The translations under genes were made by a program, and so were the position numbers. The notes under the pieces were generated by a model. The model did no database searches. It was not told the DNA's origin and was given only the letters and a program-made list of their open reading frames with translations. From Actinostola sp. cb2023 (lineage: Eukaryota > Cnidaria > Anthozoa > Actiniaria > Actinostolidae), in assembly GCA_033675265.1 (NCBI GenBank), contig JAUJYZ010001058.1, forward strand, positions 2,507,001 through 2,571,000: a DNA stretch of 64,000 nt, given 5' to 3'. Within the stretch, counting starts at the first letter, position 1. Every line of letters begins with the position of its first letter. Of this stretch, positions 23,150 through 36,270 are shown in pieces.

Positions 23150-23360
23150 GAAAATTCTAGGACAGGAACGTGAGAACGACAGCGCGCGCACTGACGAATA
23201 ACAGCTCAAAACGAACGGTGACGTCCGCGACGGCAATCTACGACGTGAAAACAGGTGAAATGCCTTCGTAGATTGCCGTCGCGGACGTCAACGTTCGTTT
23301 TGAGCTGTTATTCGTCAGTGCGCGCGCTGTCGTCCTCACGTTCCCGTCCTAGAATTTTCT
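23150..23360. mobile_element. 211-bp palindromic hairpin MITE
   Basis: Both halves match almost exactly. Ends are AGAAAATTCTAGGAC and complement. The arms include CGTCCGCGACGGCAATCTAC, and only a short loop separates them. Confidence 0.85.
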
Positions 23361-23413
23361 GGTGCTTAAGGTCACGGTACGCTGATAGTTGTCTAATAAT
23401 CTAAACCACAAAG

Positions 23414-23788
23414 CGATATCCCGCTTTCGCTAAAGGTGCGGTAATACGAACAACAAAATCGTGCAACTTGTCGCGCAACATTGTCCAGATTGTTGCGTTG
23501 CATGTTGCAGAGCAATATTTTCCGTATTACCACCGTTCGCGCAACTTGTCGCGCAAGAAATTAGGTTGCAAAACTTTGTTGCATGAAGTAGAAAGAGCTT
23601 CTACCTTGCACAACAAAGTTTTGCCAACCTGCAACACGAAAATTTAATTTCTTGCGCGACAAGTTGCGCGAACGGTGGTAATACGAGAAACATTGCTCTG
23701 CAACTTGCAACGCAACAATGTTGCGCGGCGACAAGTTGCACGATTTTGTTGCTCGTATTACCGTACCTTTAGCGAAAGCGGGATATCG
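23414..23788. mobile_element. 375-bp palindromic MITE (GCGCAAC-rich)
   Basis: Ends are CGATATCCCGCTTTCGCTAA and complement. The arms repeat GCGCAACTTGTCGCGCAA several times in both orientations. The 117-codon minus-strand frame over it is repeat sequence. Confidence 0.88.
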
Positions 23789-24025
23789 TAATGAGGGCGT
23801 TTGGGCCCCTTGGTAAATTCGGTCTTGCGACGTCAAAAGGCTCGACTTGGCACAATCATTGAGCAATTCAATAAACCTATCAAATACTGCGCGCAGTTCT
23901 CTCAGTAATGTCACTGTACGCCTTTTCTAAATATCTATGATGCATAAGTTTCATAAGTTGATAAATATTACCACTGAATTTATTACAGTATACACACACG
24001 TATACGTATGAAAAGCAGTAAAGCC

Positions 24026-25585
24026 GCGCCTACACGAGCAAGCTTTCCTTGACAAGTATCTTTGACACGTTTCATTGATCGTGTGTAGACGGTCAACAAG
24101 TTTTCTTTGACAAGTTTCGGTTGTGCCTGCAATGCCTTTCGCAATTAGCCACCGACTAGAAACGAGTGAAGGACTGGGAACGAGTTTTAAGAATTAAGGT
24201 GGTATGATACCTCAAAAATGGAGTTATTTTAATAAATGTGCCAACAAAATAAAACTTAACACAATTTATCTACATGACAAGAGAAATCTTTTTGAGCACA
24301 TGTTTGACTGATTTAGTTGCCATGGTAACCAGGGGGGGTAGTCAAACCCCCGTCCGGCAGCCATTTTCTAGCAGCTATAACTCCTTTCCCTTTTAATCAA
24401 TGGAAATGAAACTTTTGTTGCATAATTCTTAATATGTTTTGTATACAATGAACTAAAGAAAACTACTTAGGATGAATACTTTTGAAATTAGCACAAAAAA
24501 TATAGTGTTATGACTCAACGGCATAGAAAGGCAATACAATTATTTTGTTTGTGCAGCAGATATTGCACAGAATGTGCTGATTCTAGTTCATTGTATAAAG
24601 GAATATGTGTAGGTTTGTCACTGCAAAAATCAAGCAAATCCATGAAATCCTTATAAAGATATCTTTGTTACAATCTCAGTTGTTGCACGGAATTTGATGT
24701 TTAGAGAAAATACAAATTTCTGGTCAGATACAACCCAAATATCCGCCAAAAGCGCCAAAAACCAGCCCTTTTGGACAGTTTGAATTTTGATTTTAGCTTT
24801 GGATTTACACTCTAATTTTATTTTAACCAAGCACAAACTATTAAAAACAAAGTAAATTGTCTGCCTAAAGCTGTTTTAGCGTTGTACAAAACGTATTCTC
24901 CATGCTATTGGTTTTTGGCGCTCAATACGCGCGTTCGTAAAAAATATCCTCTTAATCTAATTAAAAAATGAACATTATTACAAAGTTTCAAAAAGTTTTT
25001 AAAATTTGTTAGATATTGAACGAGTAACAGCTTTCCAAAAATCGCAAAAATTACAAAGAAATGTATGTTTAGTAGGGACGCTTGTCCCGAGTAACCACTA
25101 TACATTTCTTTGTAATTTTGGCAGTTTTAAATGTCTGCAGTTCAGTTGCTGCTTCTCCAAACCCTATCAAACTCCTAAACCTTACTAATTCTGATATGAA
25201 TTTTTTAATTAGGCAGGAGCCCATAAGTTTAGGTTAATTCTTAAAACTCGTTCCCAGTCGTCCACTCGTTTCTAAAGTGGCTTTGAACAATCAGCCGAGC
25301 AACAAGAAATTGATTCCAGTCTCCAGCTGTCGAGCAAAAACAAATGGCGTCTGTAAAGACTGGAAACTGAACTCCCTTGACACATTTGTTTTGTTGTCGC
25401 TAATGGACTTTACGGAATTAGCGCTATAAAAATAAAACTTATTATTATTATTATTACACGATCAAATTTCGGCCTTGACAATTTTTCCTTTCAAGTAAAA
25501 ACTAGCTATAGCATGCAAGATTTTCCTTGTCAAGGAAATAATGACCATTTTTCTCCATCTACACTTGCGCATGCTCGTGTAGACG
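24026..25585. mobile_element. Composite TIR element with central TTAA insertion
   Basis: The outer ends carry CTACACGAGC and complement. Inner inverted repeats at 24156-24197 and 25233-25273 would meet as a perfect palindrome at TTAA. A segment of about 1 kb (24198-25233) beginning GGTGGTATGATACC separates them, with TTAA on each side (24194-24197, 25234-25237). It includes a hairpin around 25050-25125 built on AAATTACAAAGAAATGTAT. A retroposon-like tail, AGCGCTATAAAAATAAAACT with (TTA)n, lies at 25421-25455. No transposase is seen. Confidence 0.65.
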
Positions 25586-27051
25586 CTGATCCATTGAAGT
25601 GCCGGATTTTATTTGGTTGGTGATAAGGCGGATCTGGTAAGGCTCCAGCTTAAGCTGTGGTTTGTGCGAGGACCCGGCAGATCACCGAACCGAAAGATTG
25701 AGAGTACAGTAGGAACCCAAAATCAATGTATTCCTCCGCCTATAATTTTCTTTAGTTTTCTTTGAATTTGGCGCTAACACGGGATGGAAGCCAGACTCAC
25801 GGCGAAGCTCGTAACGAGGTTTGGAGACTGAGATTGGTCTAGCTCGCGCATCATTACCAGCAATCCAAGACATTTTACTCCCGCGTTTTTATGACCAGCG
25901 GTCTCCCGGCAGTCCGAAATTCACTTCGAAATTTCCACCAAAATAAATCAATTTATCAAAATCAAACTACTCTAAATTTGTTAAGAAATACCAAGCGCTT
26001 CTGTTGAGGAGGATAGATTTAAAAATGAAGTGTTCGCTTACGCTCGGCACAGAGTACGAACGAGTCACGGAAGGGACTTTGAAAATTTCTATATACCACA
26101 GGAAACCCAATCTATTAAGTTATTTTGTTTGTACTCCCCCCTCCCCCATTAGGTTCGTGTACTTGAGCCAGCAATGACTTTAACAGCAGTGTTTTAAAAT
26201 GGCGGACGAAGGTTTTTTGGAAGGACGAAAATCATGTTGCAAATTGATGTTTATTTGGCGAAATATGGCCTTTCATGGCACCATTCAAACGACCAAAAAT
26301 AGGACATTTTCACTCAAGTTTTGCCCGCTCCAAACAGCGAAATAAGTCTCTATAAACTGGCGATTTATAGTCCTGGATACACGAAGAAGGGAATTAGAAG
26401 ACCTGGTTTTGAATCATACAACGGTTGAGCAGTGGTTTGGGTGTTTTTTGGTTACATACGTCGGTATTTGGCCGGTATTTATAAGCAATGTATGGCGGAG
26501 TTTGAGGATATTCATCATCGTATTTTGCCCGCTTGAAAACTCGATGGAATCAACAAATATTGACTCGTATGAGTGCATCGAAGTTCTCTCAGTTGTTTGA
26601 GAAGACCTGGAAAGTTCCATGTACATCGTAAGTGAAATTATTTTATTTTTTATAAAGTCTCCCATACAAAACACTGTAAACGTCCGCCATTGTTTAAATG
26701 CCCTGAAAAGTTATGCATAATGAGATGGCCGCCATCTTGTCCCAGATTCTTGGTAATGGGCCATGAGATCCTGGGGACCTTATTGTACTAGCTACTGAGC
26801 TGATTAGATGTTGGAAATCTCCGCCATGACATACCTAGTTGAATTGTTGGGAAGGACTAGCTGTGACCACTAGATGGTTCGTTGTTGGCTGACCATTAAA
26901 GCGGCCTGGATTGCTGGTGATAGCCGATGAAATCGTTGCCTTACGGGTTGTTTATAAACGTTCTCTGATCACCAGTATCATCTTCAAGATGCAGTCCGGC
27001 AAATATGAGCGGAAAATAAATGAATAAGCACTCATGCTTTGGAAGTTTCTT
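25586..27051. other. Intergenic downstream of GPCR 2
   Basis: No gene is supported. ATGGCGG/CCGCCAT words lie at about 26200, 26690 and 26730. One CACAGGAAACCCAATC word lies at about 26098. The two opposing short frames at 26409-26674 have no recognised domain. Confidence 0.45.
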
Positions 27052-28161
27052 CTAAGCAGTTCTAGATCTGTCAGATTGGTTGTATTCAGTTGACTGCTGC
27101 AAATCAACAATGTTAGTTCCAGTTAAGCTCTTAAGTGTTTTAAAAACTGCTCTTCTAATCTCTCTCATTTTCCAGCAGTAAACTAGTGGATTCAAGGAGG
27201 AGTTGATAAATATAAACGTACTGGTAATATTTACAGCAACTTTGTATTCTTTGGTGAATCCAAGAATACCTCTAATCATTAGAGTCAGTGCATAAGGAAG
27301 GTAGCATAATATCAAGATAATGTACACATACGAAAAGCTTACGACAAATCTCCAATATTTTTTCATATTTCTAGTCTCTAAGTTTTGCTGTTGCTGATTT
27401 GAAGCTTGGCTCGAGATTGCCAACTGGTGTTTACGAACGATTTGGTAGATCTTGCAATATGATACTGTTGAAACGGTCAAGCAAATGGGGATAGCTGCGA
27501 TGCCTATGAAGAGCGAAACACGTGGTTTCCACGGATAGAAAGAAACCCCAAGAATAAACAGAGCGAAAGTAATTAGCATCACTTTTACAACCAAAGATCT
27601 TGTCACGACAGTCTTGTAACGCAAGTGTAAATGTAACGCAAGGAAGCGATCCAAAGTTATAAATGTCACGATTAGAAATGACATCCCTGGTAACACACCT
27701 GCGATCATATTTGTCATTAGTCCTGTGATACACGAAATGCGAGTCAGTCTATTGATTTCGGCAGCCTTGTAAAGCACGTACAGTGGTTGTTGAATAAGTC
27801 CGACAGTGAGGTCAGTTAAAGCCAAAATAGCCAACAGAAAGTGAGTCGGGTCTTGGAGGTCCTGAGTTCTTACGATTGAATATAAAACAACACTGTTTCC
27901 AAATACTGCCAAAGGCGAGAACAATGCGTTAACGATACAAGTAGCGATGTAGACAATACTTAAATAGTCAATAAAATACAGGAGACTTGGAACGTACTTG
28001 CATATAGGATAGGTTTCCTCGGCTGTTTCGTTTTGAAAGGTCAGGAAGGCCGACCTATTTTCCATCTTCAGTTGCGCCAAGAAGTTCAGCCTCTTTAGGC
28101 TTTGATGTCTTCTACAAAGAGTCCTCCAGTGAATGCACCCTAAGGATATACTCAGATCCAA
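27052..28161 (-). CDS. Intronless class A (rhodopsin-like) GPCR
   Basis: A 369-residue seven-transmembrane receptor in one exon. The hallmarks are well kept: GN at 88-89 in TM1, LALTD with D117 in TM2, C144 at the top of TM3, DRF at 171-173, CYLP at 286-289 in TM6 and NPLVY at 324-328 in TM7. KMREIRR then opens the cytoplasmic tail. The first 32 codons are basic and unlike a receptor N-terminus. Met33 (codon 28063-28065) starts a short extracellular tail with sites at NRS and NET and is the likelier start. The third intracellular loop has a Gln-rich stretch (SNQQQQN). It resembles cnidarian amine, adenosine or melanocortin-like orphan receptors in general; I cannot name the ligand. Confidence 0.9.
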   Translation of the reverse strand: MDLSISLGCIHWRTLCRRHQSLKRLNFLAQLKMENRSAFLTFQNETAEETYPICKYVPSLLYFIDYLSIVYIATCIVNALFSPLAVFGNSVVLYSIVRTQDLQDPTHFLLAILALTDLTVGLIQQPLYVLYKAAEINRLTRISCITGLMTNMIAGVLPGMSFLIVTFITLDRFLALHLHLRYKTVVTRSLVVKVMLITFALFILGVSFYPWKPRVSLFIGIAAIPICLTVSTVSYCKIYQIVRKHQLAISSQASNQQQQNLETRNMKKYWRFVVSFSYVYIILILCYLPYALTLMIRGILGFTKEYKVAVNITSTFIFINSSLNPLVYCWKMREIRRAVFKTLKSLTGTNIVDLQQSTEYNQSDRSRTA

Positions 28162-29626
28162 TATAACTATTTACCTCATCAGAAGTAAAAGACACTCCTA
28201 TTAATTTGTGGGTATTGTCATAAGTGCTTCATTTACAATGGAGATGACGGAAGTCAGCAGAGATGTACGCTGGCATCTAGCTCGTCAACCTAAAACAAAA
28301 GGAATAATTAACAAATAGAAAAACAAATCACGAATTGTAGACTCATGGCGCGAGTCAGTGTTCTCAAACAGTCAGTTCAGCACGTACAGAATTCGAGTAA
28401 TTTTACGCATCAAAGTATTCCGCAACTTCTACGAATTGTAAATGACGCTTAGATCTTGGAATATACATATAAATTCCTCATTGTGTAAATAAAACTAATT
28501 ATATCCAGTTTCGATATGATGACGTGATCGAAACTGGTCACGTTATTTATACTTTCTACTGGCTAGCCTCATCGATATCATACTGAAACAGTGGGTACGT
28601 GGAGAATAAATACACAGCTTTTTCAGCTCACTGCATGGCCTCTTTCCACTCATCACGTTCCGCTTATTTCCTATATATACACAGAACTTATAGTATGAAA
28701 GTGAGTCAGGTTATTTGTAAATACAGTACATAAACATTGGGTATTCACAGTAAAGGCAAATGACTGAGCTTTTAGGTCAGCTGCGTTTGACTGAAATTCT
28801 TCCCACAGTTTTTCCCGTTAAGCACGCGCTGTTTTTGTGCGAAGAGGAAATATATGTGACTAATTACTTTTGACTGAAACAGCCGCCTGTAGCAGTGCAT
28901 GGAGTCATTATAAGAAAGGCAATTGCATACGTAGTTTCTGCATGACCTTTTCAATATGATCTAAAAGCATTATCAAGATCTGCAATTAAATATCACTTTG
29001 TCGGCGGGATTCACTGTCTAGTTAACAGCGGCACAATTTTTCAAGCTTCCCCGGAGGTCATATCTACGTATACGTCAGTATTTCATCAGGCGCCGAAACG
29101 ATAATAAACATTGTAATATCATTGAAGAGTCTAATGGATTTTGGGTCCAAACTCTTCGATTTTTGCTCTAGATCTTCAAGTTTAACATTGTTAGCTGAGA
29201 TCGCCTATACAATACTGAAGAGTTTAATAGATTAAGGGTGCGATAATGCCGCGTATAGCGTAGTTGCACAATCAGCTCTCCATGCAGCTGCAAGAGTCCT
29301 CTGATACTGATATAATTTTAAAAAGACCTTCAAGATTATTCAATCAAGTGATGGAAGACGCTCTGGCTAGAACGTAACGTATGAGGCGTTGCTTCCTGAA
29401 GAACTGCTGCATGAAATGTGCTTCAGGAATGATAGACAATACATCATGACGATAGTTTAATAAATGGACAGTACTTTCTCTGCCTCTCTGGGTAATGGGA
29501 GCAGTTGTTCGCATTAAAATGCAATCCAGGATATCAGGCATTATTATATAGACAACCCGGCACTGGATATGAGCAAGCGCGCGCTCTGATTGGTTCGCTA
29601 CTACTAGGCTATCGGCTCTAATTAGT
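28162..29626. other. Upstream region of GPCR 2, no gene recognised
   Basis: It contains a short hairpin at 28505-28536 (CCAGTTTCGAT and complement). Otherwise no exon or clear element. Confidence 0.45.
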
Positions 29627-29808
29627 AAATAAACCCCTTCTGGCGACTGTTATATCGGCTGATAATGTCCGCGGCTGAGAGATGGTCCGAAAAATGAACA
29701 GTTGGCCGAGAAGCGAAGCTTCGAGGGCAACTGTGATATTTTGAGGACCATCTATAAGCCAAGGACATTATCAGCCGATATACCAGTAAGCCAGAAAGGG
29801 GTTTATTT
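29627..29808. mobile_element. 182-bp palindromic MITE
   Basis: Ends are AAATAAACCCCTTCTGGC and near-complement. The arms include ATATCGGCTGATAATGTCC and GAGATGGTCC with their complements. Confidence 0.75.
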
Positions 29809-30374
29809 ATTTTATAACCCTTCGACAAATTTTCTACGTCGACTTCAATGTTGAAGAAACCGAAACAAAATGACGGATGAAGAAAACAAGTTTCGATCGA
29901 GTTCAAATATCCGTTCCGTTTGAGATATTTTCATGTGTAAACTTCTAAAAACGTATTCGAAAATAAAAGATTGATAGTTGTTGAAGCTTTTTGAGTGGTT
30001 TTCTTGATATTTTGGGTTTTATTTGAGTGACTTTTTGGGCGCCGATTTTGAAGTTTGTTCGTAGTTCAAGGATCGAAAAATTATAAAAATACCTCAAATA
30101 GCTGTCGTATCGACGTTAAAATCCCCCAAAAGGAACAAGTACACCACATTTATGTTGTACAAGCTAATTTACCTATTAGAAATACATTACAATCTTAAAA
30201 AAGTTCAGATAATTTCATTTTTCTCCAAAGTGGGGGATATCATCTCAAAACTGGGGGATATTACCTGACATCCGTCCAGTGAAATCGTACCACGTGACCT
30301 GTTTTAACCAATGGGCGCGCGCTAAAATTTATCGATGGGTTATAAATATACCGTGAGTAGAGAAATCTGTCAAA

Positions 30375-30440
30375 ATGGCCGAACAATTTTCGAAATTTAC
30401 GAGCGAAGATTTGCTTTTCTTCTCCATAGAATCTCAATAA
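30375..30440 (+). pseudogene. Possible 5' stub of a transposon-type ORF
   Basis: 21 codons (MAEQFSKFTSEDLLFFSIES...) follow a TATAAATATA box at about 30344-30353 and an AAAATGG start context. The opening resembles the N-terminus of KIAA1958-like (Crypton-type recombinase) proteins common in cnidarian genomes. The match is short, from memory, and the frame stops at once. It could also be chance. Confidence 0.25.
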
Positions 30441-30650
30441 AAGTAGATCCGAATAAACTACTACTGAGTACATATAAAACTAAATTTTGTGGCAATGAAA
30501 ATTGCTTTTTACATGGATTTTGGACGAAAAACATGACATTTGTTGACAGATGTTTTTACAAAGAAATAACAAACAGATGCATACGGTATGGAGCCTCGTT
30601 AGCTATCAGCTCATTGCTGACGACTCGATTTCGTGGAATAATTATTAAGT

Positions 30651-30932
30651 GTACAGCCTTTTGCAAAAATTATGTCGCGACCAAGTATATCACTATATCA
30701 CTATATATTCACTATATACCTGCGTGAGTTCCGCACGCACGCTACCCGTACACGCATTTCAAGATGGTTGACCGTACAAGCGTGGATTGGAGAGCCATGC
30801 CAATACGATACAAGCTACACACAAACGTTATTTTCACATTCATTTGATAGTATAAATCTTCGGGTATATAGTGATATAGTGATATACTGATCATATACTT
30901 GGTCGCGACAGAATTTTTGCAAAAGGCTGTAC
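30651..30932. mobile_element. 282-bp MITE (family B)
   Basis: Ends are GTACAGCCTTTTGCAAAAAT and complement, each followed by GTCGCGACCAAGTATAT or its complement. Internal ACTATATC repeats follow. A related element forms the outer shell at 59069-59964. Confidence 0.85.
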
Positions 30933-31280
30933 ATTAATCCATATAAACATGTACAAAGATAATGGTTCCTGTTTATTTTGCAACTTTAGTTGGCATTATA
31001 GTTTATTTTGTTCACTGAAACATAAACTTGTCAAAAAAAGTTAAAAAAGTTAAAAATCATTCATATCAGGCTTTAGTTGCCGGCCATTTCCTTCGTTAGT
31101 GATCTAATTCATATTTGGTATGTGTCATGGGCTATTGTTTTCGGTCTCAACAGAAGTCATGGTTCTTTCAGCTGTTTAAAAACGAATAAAGATTACGATC
31201 AAAAGTCGGCTTCATAGGGTGCTATACTACTACTCGAATTGACAAACCATAAACTTTCGTTTTGCAGAAAAGCCATCAAT
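30933..31280. other. Intergenic, no gene recognised
   Basis: AT-rich, non-coding as far as I can see. Confidence 0.4.
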
Positions 31281-31882
31281 GAGAGTTTATCATGTAATTT
31301 CAAAACTCATTAGCCATTTCGGAGTTGATGTTTGCGGGACCGATTGTGGGACTGTTTTGAGGGACGCCTTATGTTGAATATACGGCGACAAATTTGAATA
31401 GTCTGTGATGTACCAAAGTTTGAAGTAAGCGAGTTTGGCACACAATAATTATGTTTCCCAGTCATTTCCTCGTGTTTTACAGTAAATAGACAGCAACAGC
31501 CCCACAATTCATTTCGAACGTCTACTCCGAAATGGCTAATAGGACAAAAATATGATTATCATAGCTGGAAAGAGCTCCTTGAAATTAGTAAAAATGTGAA
31601 GTTTGGAAAAGATCGCTTCACACTGATTGCGAAGATATGAATTTTCAAAAATCGAAATTTAATATGAAAACCTTTGGAAATTTACGCTGGCAGGCAACTC
31701 TTGCCTACCAACAAAGGTTTTCATACATTTTCACTAGTACATTTCATACGAAATTTTGTATGAAAACCTTTGTGAAGCGATCTTTTCCAAACTTCACATT
31801 TTTACTAATTTCAACGAGCTCTTTCCAGCTATGATAATCATTTTTTTGTCCTATGAGTTTTGAAATTACATGATAAACCCTC
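31281..31882. mobile_element. Palindromic element with a nested MITE
   Basis: Outer arms begin GAGAGTTTATCATGTAATTT and end in the complement. The inner arms 31553-31621 and 31771-31841 (ATTATCATAGCTGGAAAGAG and complement) belong to the same palindrome. A second element at about 31308-31540, with ends ATTAGCCATTTCGGAGT and complement, lies inside the left arm. Confidence 0.7.
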
Positions 31883-33900
31883 ATTCGATCGATTGTCGAA
31901 CGAAATACAAAACCACTAACATTCATGGGAAATATGGAGGAAGAACTAACACACTTCTACAATGGTTCCTTTTACAAAAATATATTGTTCCCGACCGTCA
32001 AGACGGGGATGATAATGTTACATCTTCATTTTTTTTGAGAGTCTTTAATTTTTCCTAAATGCCTCTTTTTTTCAGAGCATGCGTATAGAAGGACCATGAA
32101 GCAATTTGGCTACAAAAATAGAACTGACTGCGTGAATTAAATCAAATATTTGTACAAATAGTTTTGTATTTGTATAATCAAACTGAATTCAGACGTCTGG
32201 CAATGAATTCAGCATATCAACCACCGACATGTCGCTTCTCAAAGGTTGCCTTGGTGCATGGTTAACTCGTTGTTAACATGTAGTTTTATCGTTACTGATT
32301 AGTACTAGTTCACGCTTTTCAGTTTCATATTATGTTATTATTATTGTTATTTCTTACATTTTCACAACTACTACATTGGCTCGCTCATATAACAAGATAT
32401 TCGAATTTAACTTACTCAAATGCAAGTATGTTAAGGCCAGCTGGGTCAGTACCCTAAAACCGAAAAAAATAATAGTTGTTTTGACGTTTACACGTGGAGA
32501 CTTGACGTAATTAGACGAAACTTGGCACAATGATAGAAACTGTAAGGACAATTATACTTAACTTCATTTTAAGGGTTAGGGTGATCACGTGATGTCATTA
32601 GTTATATATAGATGCAAAATTTGTTTTATTCTCCGGTAACGAATTTTATTTACAAAGTCAAGCTGATGTACCCAACTTAGTTCAATTACCGACTTATACG
32701 AATATCTGCCTAGTCATTTCGACTTTCTATAACAGTTAAGGAGATATTTGCTAAAACAGGTCACGTGACCTGAATTAATGTTCAACAATTTCCCTTAATA
32801 CATCTTTTACCGACAGTAAAGTACAATATGTCTACCCAGCATATTATTCAGCTCTGTTAAATGCATTGATTTTGATATTAACAGTTTTGCCCTTACAAAA
32901 CTCGCTACCAGATCCACGAATTAGTGTTTTTCTCGAATATGACGTCATAGATCACGTGACCATTACAAAAAGCAAACCAAAATTTTGAGGATGTCAAAAC
33001 TAACCAAACATGTTTTGACATGACTTGAAAATGTATTTCCATAGTCAAGCTATTCTTCATTCTGTTCTCAAGGTCAAAACAAGGTCAAACCAGCATGCCT
33101 TACTGAAAGAAACTGACGTTTACAGACGAGAAAAACGCTAATAATAATATTCGATCTTTAAATTGGGTACACTTTTTTATTTTGACTAAAAAATCCACTT
33201 AGCGTTACAGCCAGCGTATGTACTTCTGATATTAGCGATTTCCAAAGGAATAGTATTAACTTTTTCCTTAAATTGTGTCTATATTTCAGTTACAAATCCT
33301 TGTAAAGGGTATGAATTTTTCAATTTGTCATCCTTAAATAGGGTCAGGGTTGCGACATCCCGGGGGCACACCCCTATCCTAAATTTCCGGGAGTAACCCC
33401 CCCCCCCCCGGGAGAGAAATGTTATACTCAACTTCTAAATCTAACATTCACTGCATGATTTCATCTCCATGTATTTGATCAACTAGAGGCGCCAGGCCCT
33501 TAAAGTTTCACACAAATACATGTACTAGAGTTTAAGAAACTGACGAATATACTTTTCTTAAAACTGAGACTAAAGCAATGACCTATTTACGTGGACTCAA
33601 GCTAGCTTTACAAAATTAAACTTGTTTTTAGAAACTTGAAAAACCAGTTTTGTGGCCTTTTCTGTTTTTCACTGGCTTTTTATTAGTTCTGTTGTCACGT
33701 TTTGTCTTTGCATGTTTTTTTTATATATCGTTTCCATCGATACCATTTTTCTTTTTAAATTTCGGTGCACAGTTCAAAGTAACCAGCGAACAAAACGCGA
33801 ATAAAGGAAAAAGGCTACGGAAACGAGACTGTAGGCCAAAAGACAAACCGAGAAACAGTTGTAACTAACTAGACACGTTCACATTGAGTTACGGTATCTA
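31883..33900. other. Intergenic with CACGTG cluster
   Basis: No gene is supported. Three CACGTG palindromes fall within 380 bp (about 32585, 32762 and 32955). A poly-C run lies at 33398-33410. The 72-codon frame at 33650 is hydrophobic low-complexity sequence and is not convincing. Confidence 0.45.
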
Positions 33901-36270
33901 GCTAGCTAAATGTGACTTAAGCTAGCTAGAAAGTCCGGTGTGAACACGCTCATAGGCAACTGAGTGGCTTAGCGGAATATCAGTTTGGCTGGATCGTGAC
34001 AAGAGTGATAAAAGCACCAAATTTGGCACACAGATCAGGGCGTACACACTAACCCAAAATTTAAGGGAAGCAGTACGTAAAACAGCAATAAATAAATATA
34101 ATAAAAATAGTACAGTACTCAGTACTTTTTAGTATCTTTTTCCTCTGGCTAGGGGGGGGGGGGGGGGCAACTGCCCCCCCCCCCCCCCCCCCCCTGCCCC
34201 TGTGCTGTGTTTAAGGGTACCTAAACAAAATTAGAAGGAGTGCCCACAAAAATCAAGCCTTTATCAATGTGAAATTAATACAAACAAAATCGACTGATTT
34301 CTGAAGTGCTTGGTTTCCAAGTATTTATCCAAAATCGGTTTCCTAACGGTTTATTACCAAGTAATACAGCATTAGTGGAAAGATGCTTTATTTATTGATA
34401 TGAAATAAAGATTGAATAGAATATTTTTAGACAACTCTGTACAAACTATAATGCAAGCACTCTAGTTTATCAGTGAGTTTGCCAACTTGTGAATCAACTC
34501 TTGAAAGACACTTCACTTTACTTATAGCATGTTTCGTTGGTAAGCGATTCCAATATCTTAAAAACTGATTCCTGCATGCCCAAGAGCGCTAACGCTGTTA
34601 ACGAACCCGACTCTGTCCAATATCCTGAATTCATGATATAATAACATTTATTTGTCGACAAAGTATCTGCGTTGTAGGTATATATATAATTATACTCCAG
34701 CTATACTGAAATACATTCACTTTTCAGTTTATCAGTAAAGAATCGTATAAAATGTCCGGCTAAAAGACGGAGAAGGAATATACATTGCATGTGACTAGAG
34801 GCTTACCAGCTCGCTCGATCATTTTTCTCATCTTGATTTCTTCATTTATAGATGGATTCGTTTTACATCATAGTTTATCGTGTATATGTACTTGCAGTGT
34901 ATTAGCTCGACTTCCTGAGAAGTCATTTCTTGGCAGAAGACATTCAGGTGGCCAGAACTGAGATATTCAGAAACTCAATGCAGATGTCTGTGCTTTGCTT
35001 AGTCGTCAAGCACCTTAGTGCATCGATATCGCACAGGCTAACACTGACATATTACACATACTGAGACTAGAATCGACTAGAATTCAATTAGCTGCAAGAT
35101 ATTTCTCCAGTCCTAATGACACTTAAGAACTGTTGACTGTCATGACGTGCAACACTATTAATTGTCAGTTGACTGACTGAGTTCCAACCCCATATTATCA
35201 GCTTACTCGGAAGCAGCTCGGATGAGTTCAAGAGACTCACTGATTGATTTCGCTAAAAGCAAGACTGCAAAGTATGACGCACAAACCAAAACAATATGTC
35301 GGTGACCGAATGAGAGCTGAGAGAGCGAGAGGCGAAATAAACAAGTAGTAAATATATACATTCAATAAAACCCTTCCTTCGGGCTCTGTTGACTAGATGA
35401 ATATCTAAATTAAAAGTGATCACTCGAAATCATGCTGGAAGTTTAATTAGTGGCTATGTTTGATGTGCAATATAAGGCGTCAGTTAACGTTTCCACCAGA
35501 AACCATCAAAAGCTTTATCATCACGAACTTAAACAATAATCATAGAACTGGATGGTTGCCATAGGTAACTGATCAACTGATTTCACAATAATGCACTGGT
35601 ATTCTTCTCTATGTTCATTGATATATCCAACGGTCTGAATTTCATGTCATGAAAATATATTTCTATTCCAAAAGTATTGATCGGATTTTTTCCAATATAG
35701 TTAATGATGCCTTTTTATAGCAAATTTATGTATATAAATACCGCTTTTTAGTCAACATGACAATTGTTCGTGATAGATGAGCATCTATCGAGAGAGCAAC
35801 ATAACAGCAACCCACTGTTTTGTTCTACCTACTCACTCAGAGCAGAGAGAGAGAAAAGGTCATTGCCAGAATAGGAAAAATCCTCGATTCAAAAAATAAA
35901 AATAAATAAAAAAGACTGACTTCGAGTTCTGCGACTGATTTCGATTCGGTCCTCGCGTTAACCCGATAAATAAACTTCTTTTTGTCCAATATATACTGTT
36001 TAATTTCCTATAGTGAACAGAACAAATAAAAGTAACATGAACCCTGCAATTGTTTATTTTAACTGTTTGTGAATATTACAAAATTATATATGAGTTTGAC
36101 GTTCGTAAACAACGCACTGTCTGACCATTTTATTTTAATTTGTTGCCAAATAAGGAATTGGCAACAATTGAATTTTTTTTGAAAAAATTGAAAAAAAAGT
36201 TCCGTTTTTGATGCGAAGTTCCCTATAATTAAGGAATTTTGTAAATACAACTGCAACTTGTACGCAAAGC
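33901..36270. other. Intergenic, no gene recognised
   Basis: A G run directly followed by a C run (about 34153-34195) could fold or be an assembly weak point. Nothing else is recognised. Confidence 0.45.
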
